From: an uncultured Methylococcaceae bacterium
Lineage (GTDB): Bacteria; Pseudomonadota; Gammaproteobacteria; Methylococcales; Methylomonadaceae
Assembly: GCA_903839795.1 (NCBI GenBank)
Contig: CAIMDR010000650.1
Span: 1 to 6,892 of the forward strand
Reading direction: 5' to 3'
DNA: 6,892 nt
Translations under genes and position numbers: made by a program
Shown here: one piece after another, positions 4,846 to 6,892 of the stretch
Numbering within the stretch: position 1 is the stretch's first letter
How the letters are laid out: each line of letters begins with the position of its first letter
The notes under the pieces: generated by a model
What the model was told of the DNA's origin: nothing
The model's input: only the letters and a program-made list of their open reading frames with translations
Databases searched by the model: none

Positions 4846-6060
4846 ATGTCAAAAATCAATAAAGTTGTATTGGCTTATTCTGGAGGTTTGGATACTTCCG
4901 TTATTCTTAAATGGTTACAGGATGTTTATGCCTGTGAAGTGGTTACTTTTACGGCGGATTTAGGGCAGGGCGAAGAAGTTGAACCGGCGCGTGCAAAAGC
5001 CAAAGCCGCTGGCATAAAAGATATTTTTATTGAAGATTTACGTGAAGAGTTTGCGCGTGATTATGTTTTTCCAATGTTTCGCGCCAACACGGTCTATGAA
5101 GGTGAATATTTGCTGGGCACGTCAATTGCCCGTCCTTTAATTGCCAAACGCTTGATTGAAATAGCCAACGAAACGGGCGCTACGGCCATTTCTCATGGTG
5201 CGACCGGCAAAGGCAATGATCAGGTGCGTTTTGAGTTGGGCGCTTACGCTTTACGTCCTGATATACAGGTTATTGCACCATGGCGTGAATGGGATTTAAA
5301 CTCCAGGCAAAGTCTGCTGGCTTATGCTGAAAAGCATGGTATTGCTGTAGAACAGAAAAAAGGCAAAACCTCGCCTTATTCAATGGATGCCAATTTACTG
5401 CATATCTCTTATGAAGGTCGTATTCTGGAAGATCCGTGGGCGGAGCCTGAAGAAGATATGTGGCGCTGGACAGTTTCTCCTGAAGCGGCACCCGATCAAG
5501 CGACTTATATAGAATTAACGTATCAACAAGGCGATATTGTTGCGATTGATGACGTGGCTTGTTCGCCAGCGACGGTTCTTGAAAAATTAAACAAAATTGC
5601 CGGTGATAATGGTATCGGTCGCCTGGATATTGTTGAAAATCGTTATGTTGGCATGAAATCACGCGGCTGTTATGAGACGCCTGCCGGTACGGTTATGCTA
5701 AAAGGCCATCGTGCAATTGAGTCATTAACCTTGGACAGGGAAGTGGCGCATTTGAAAGATGAATTAATGCCACGTTATGCCTCGTTGATTTATAACGGTT
5801 ATTGGTGGAGCCCTGAGCGAAAAATGTTGCAAACCATGATTGATTCTTCACAAGAGTCTGTGAACGGTAAAGTTCGGCTTAAGCTGTATAAAGGCAATGT
5901 AATTGTCGTGGGCAGAGCCTCTGAAACCGATAGTCTGTTTGATGAAAGTATTGCCACCTTTGAAGATGATGGTGGTGCTTATAATCAAAAAGATGCCGAG
6001 GGTTTTATTAAACTAAACGCGCTGAGAATGCGTATAGCCGCGGCTAAACGCTTGCGTTAA
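4846..6060 (+). CDS. argG: Argininosuccinate synthase
   Basis: This cytosolic enzyme joins citrulline and aspartate, using ATP, to make argininosuccinate, the penultimate step of arginine biosynthesis. The 404-residue length matches the common roughly 400-residue type, not the longer E. coli-type enzyme (about 447). The N-terminal ATP-pyrophosphatase P-loop AYSGGLDTS is at residues 10-18. Further conserved blocks are [16 protein letters not shown] (86-101), [13 protein letters not shown] (118-130, substrate and nucleotide contacts), [11 protein letters not shown] (188-198) and [20 protein letters not shown] (258-277). All look intact. The start at 4846 puts the P-loop at the usual distance from the N-terminus; upstream only AGGG (4830-4833) resembles a ribosome binding site, at a long 12-base spacing. 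It appears monocistronic: the upstream gene is divergent and the downstream gene has its own promoter-like boxes. argH is not adjacent in the window. Confidence 0.98.
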   Translation: MSKINKVVLAYSGGLDTSVILKWLQDVYACEVVTFTADLGQGEEVEPARAKAKAAGIKDIFIEDLREEFARDYVFPMFRANTVYEGEYLLGTSIARPLIAKRLIEIANETGATAISHGATGKGNDQVRFELGAYALRPDIQVIAPWREWDLNSRQSLLAYAEKHGIAVEQKKGKTSPYSMDANLLHISYEGRILEDPWAEPEEDMWRWTVSPEAAPDQATYIELTYQQGDIVAIDDVACSPATVLEKLNKIAGDNGIGRLDIVENRYVGMKSRGCYETPAGTVMLKGHRAIESLTLDREVAHLKDELMPRYASLIYNGYWWSPERKMLQTMIDSSQESVNGKVRLKLYKGNVIVVGRASETDSLFDESIATFEDDGGAYNQKDAEGFIKLNALRMRIAAAKRLR

Positions 6061-6076
6061 ACGGGTTAATAAAAAC

Positions 6077-6104
6077 AGGACAAATGTTATTTAACTTGTA
6101 TAAT
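6077..6104 (+). promoter_or_regulatory. Probable promoter for the 191-residue membrane protein gene
   Basis: AGGACA (6077-6082, four of six to TTGACA) is followed after 16 bases by a perfect TATAAT (6099-6104). A second perfect TATAAT lies at 6123-6128 without a well-spaced -35. The pair sits between argG and the next gene and suggests independent transcription of that gene, with a leader of about 50-75 bases. Confidence 0.5.
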
Positions 6105-6170
6105 TGGTCGGCATAAAGTTCCTATAATAATAACAATGTTCGAGCGGGCTGTTTTGGGACGCCTGGTTTG

Positions 6171-6176
6171 AGAGGA
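6171..6176 (+). promoter_or_regulatory. Strong ribosome binding site
   Basis: AGAGGA lies 8 bases before the ATG at 6185. It is the best Shine-Dalgarno match in the window and fixes the start of the downstream gene. Confidence 0.8.
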
Positions 6177-6184
6177 AGTCAATA

Positions 6185-6760
6185 ATGAGTGAGTTGCACG
6201 AGATAAAATCAGAGCTTGTGGTTCTGCAAAGTATACCGTCGGATCAAGGCTTGATTAAAGTTAACCGATGGCTAATGGCTATGGTTTTTTTCTTGATGAC
6301 CGTCATTGTTGTTGCCGGCTTTTTCTTGTTGCCTGCTAATGACGTTACCCGATTTAAAAAATCTGAAGTCAATATAACCGAAATAAACCCTGTGTTGTCT
6401 GCTGAAGTTAATACCTTGAAAGGACAGTTTGTCGGCTTGGTCAGTGGCTCAATCGAGAGCAAATTAAGGGCATTGGAAGACAGCGTTCGAATGGGCACGG
6501 TTTCTAATGCCTTAGGGACGATTGAGGATTTAAAAAATGATGTTAAAGTCCTGCGATCTTACTCAGAACCTGCCAAAAAAGAGAAAGTAGTTATTGCCAA
6601 TGCGCAATTAATTCAGGAAATGTCTGAGTTAAAGCGTCTTGTTTATCTGACGTTAGCTTCTTGTGGGTTAATGCTGGCGGCAGTTGGAGGTATCTGGTTT
6701 AAAAATCGATATCGCCTGCCTTATAAAGAAGCCATCATGCGTCATTTAGGCAAGCAATAA
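6185..6760 (+). CDS. Unrecognised two-transmembrane protein with helical periplasmic segment
   Basis: I do not recognise a family. The 191-residue product has a 28-residue polar N-terminus, a first transmembrane helix (about 29-49, WLMAMVFFLMTV onward), and a central region of about 100 residues that looks largely helical and coiled-coil-like (ALEDSVRM near 96-103, TIEDLKNDVKVLR 112-124, QLIQEMSELKRL 141-152). A second transmembrane helix follows (about 152-172) and then a basic C-terminal tail (FKNRYRLPYKEAIMRHLGKQ). Both tails are positively charged, so by the positive-inside rule both ends should be cytoplasmic and the helical middle periplasmic. The start is supported by AGAGGA at 6171-6176. 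No catalytic motif is visible; a scaffolding or sensing role would be a guess. Its own promoter-like boxes suggest it is not simply part of an argG operon. Confidence 0.85.
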   Translation: MSELHEIKSELVVLQSIPSDQGLIKVNRWLMAMVFFLMTVIVVAGFFLLPANDVTRFKKSEVNITEINPVLSAEVNTLKGQFVGLVSGSIESKLRALEDSVRMGTVSNALGTIEDLKNDVKVLRSYSEPAKKEKVVIANAQLIQEMSELKRLVYLTLASCGLMLAAVGGIWFKNRYRLPYKEAIMRHLGKQ

Positions 6761-6892
6761 GGGTAGTCGCACTCCCTATAGACTTTCAGAAATTAAATTT
6801 CCAAAATCCCTCAAAAATTCACAAAAATCGTAATAAAACACGTTTAAAATACACGCATTTACAATCCTTATAATAAGCCTAGCAATGATAAC
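6761..6892. other. AT-rich non-coding end of the window
   Basis: Directly after the preceding gene there is a bulged hairpin, AGGG-T-AGT (6760-6767) with ACTCCCT (6771-6777) around loop CGC. No T tract follows, so it is at best a weak terminator. Further on, a perfect TATAAT (6869-6874) could be the -10 box of a gene beginning beyond the window, but no matching -35 was found at normal spacing. Confidence 0.4.

Noticed and set aside
5270..5662. 130-residue minus-strand open frame inside argG
   Set aside because: It lies wholly opposite a certain, conserved gene and has no signal, domain or start context of its own.
6760..6777. Hairpin after the membrane protein gene as an intrinsic terminator
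   Set aside because: The stem is short and bulged and is followed by ATAGACTTTC, not a T tract.

Overview
The window reads as ordinary chromosome of a Gram-negative gammaproteobacterium with moderate GC (roughly mid-40s by eye, not computed). The reasons are an outer-membrane-style lipoprotein, a Tat-exported MepK/YcbK-type endopeptidase, a 404-residue argininosuccinate synthase and several REP/MITE-like palindromes between genes. A methanotroph-like gammaproteobacterium (Methylococcales) would fit, but that is a guess from the overall style and not shown by any one sequence.

Layout, left to right. (1) Positions 1-1852: the 3' part of a type IA topoisomerase III gene (topB-like), then ssb on the same strand, closed by a clear intrinsic terminator. 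(2) Positions 1853-2470: about 620 bases without an intact gene. They hold a REP-like palindrome, a near-perfect 21-base direct repeat flanking a second palindrome, and on the minus strand what looks like a decayed gene with in-frame stops. (3) Positions 2471-4321: two cell-wall enzymes on the plus strand, a lipoprotein L,D-transpeptidase and a Tat-exported M15/DUF882 endopeptidase, separated by a 93-base MITE-like inverted repeat. (4) Positions 4325-4534, minus strand: a 69-residue Tyr/Trp/His-rich lipoprotein, tail-to-tail with the endopeptidase and only 3 bases away. (5) Positions 4535-4845: divergent intergenic region carrying the argG promoter. (6) argG (4846-6060), then a gene for an unrecognised two-transmembrane, coiled-coil protein (6185-6760) with its own promoter-like boxes and a strong ribosome binding site. 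The last 130 bases are AT-rich and non-coding as far as seen.

How the genes work together: topB and ssb form a DNA-processing pair (strand passage plus single-strand protection). The L,D-transpeptidase and the MepK-like endopeptidase form a plausible make-and-cut pair for peptidoglycan cross-links, echoing the neighbouring ldtD (ycbB) and mepK (ycbK) genes of Escherichia coli. argG is the penultimate arginine-biosynthesis gene and looks unconnected with its neighbours. I found no CRISPR array, integrase, intact insertion sequence, tRNA, rRNA or convincing new multi-gene system. The most open items are the decayed minus-strand gene, the repeat-rich gap, the aromatic lipoprotein and the 191-residue membrane protein.
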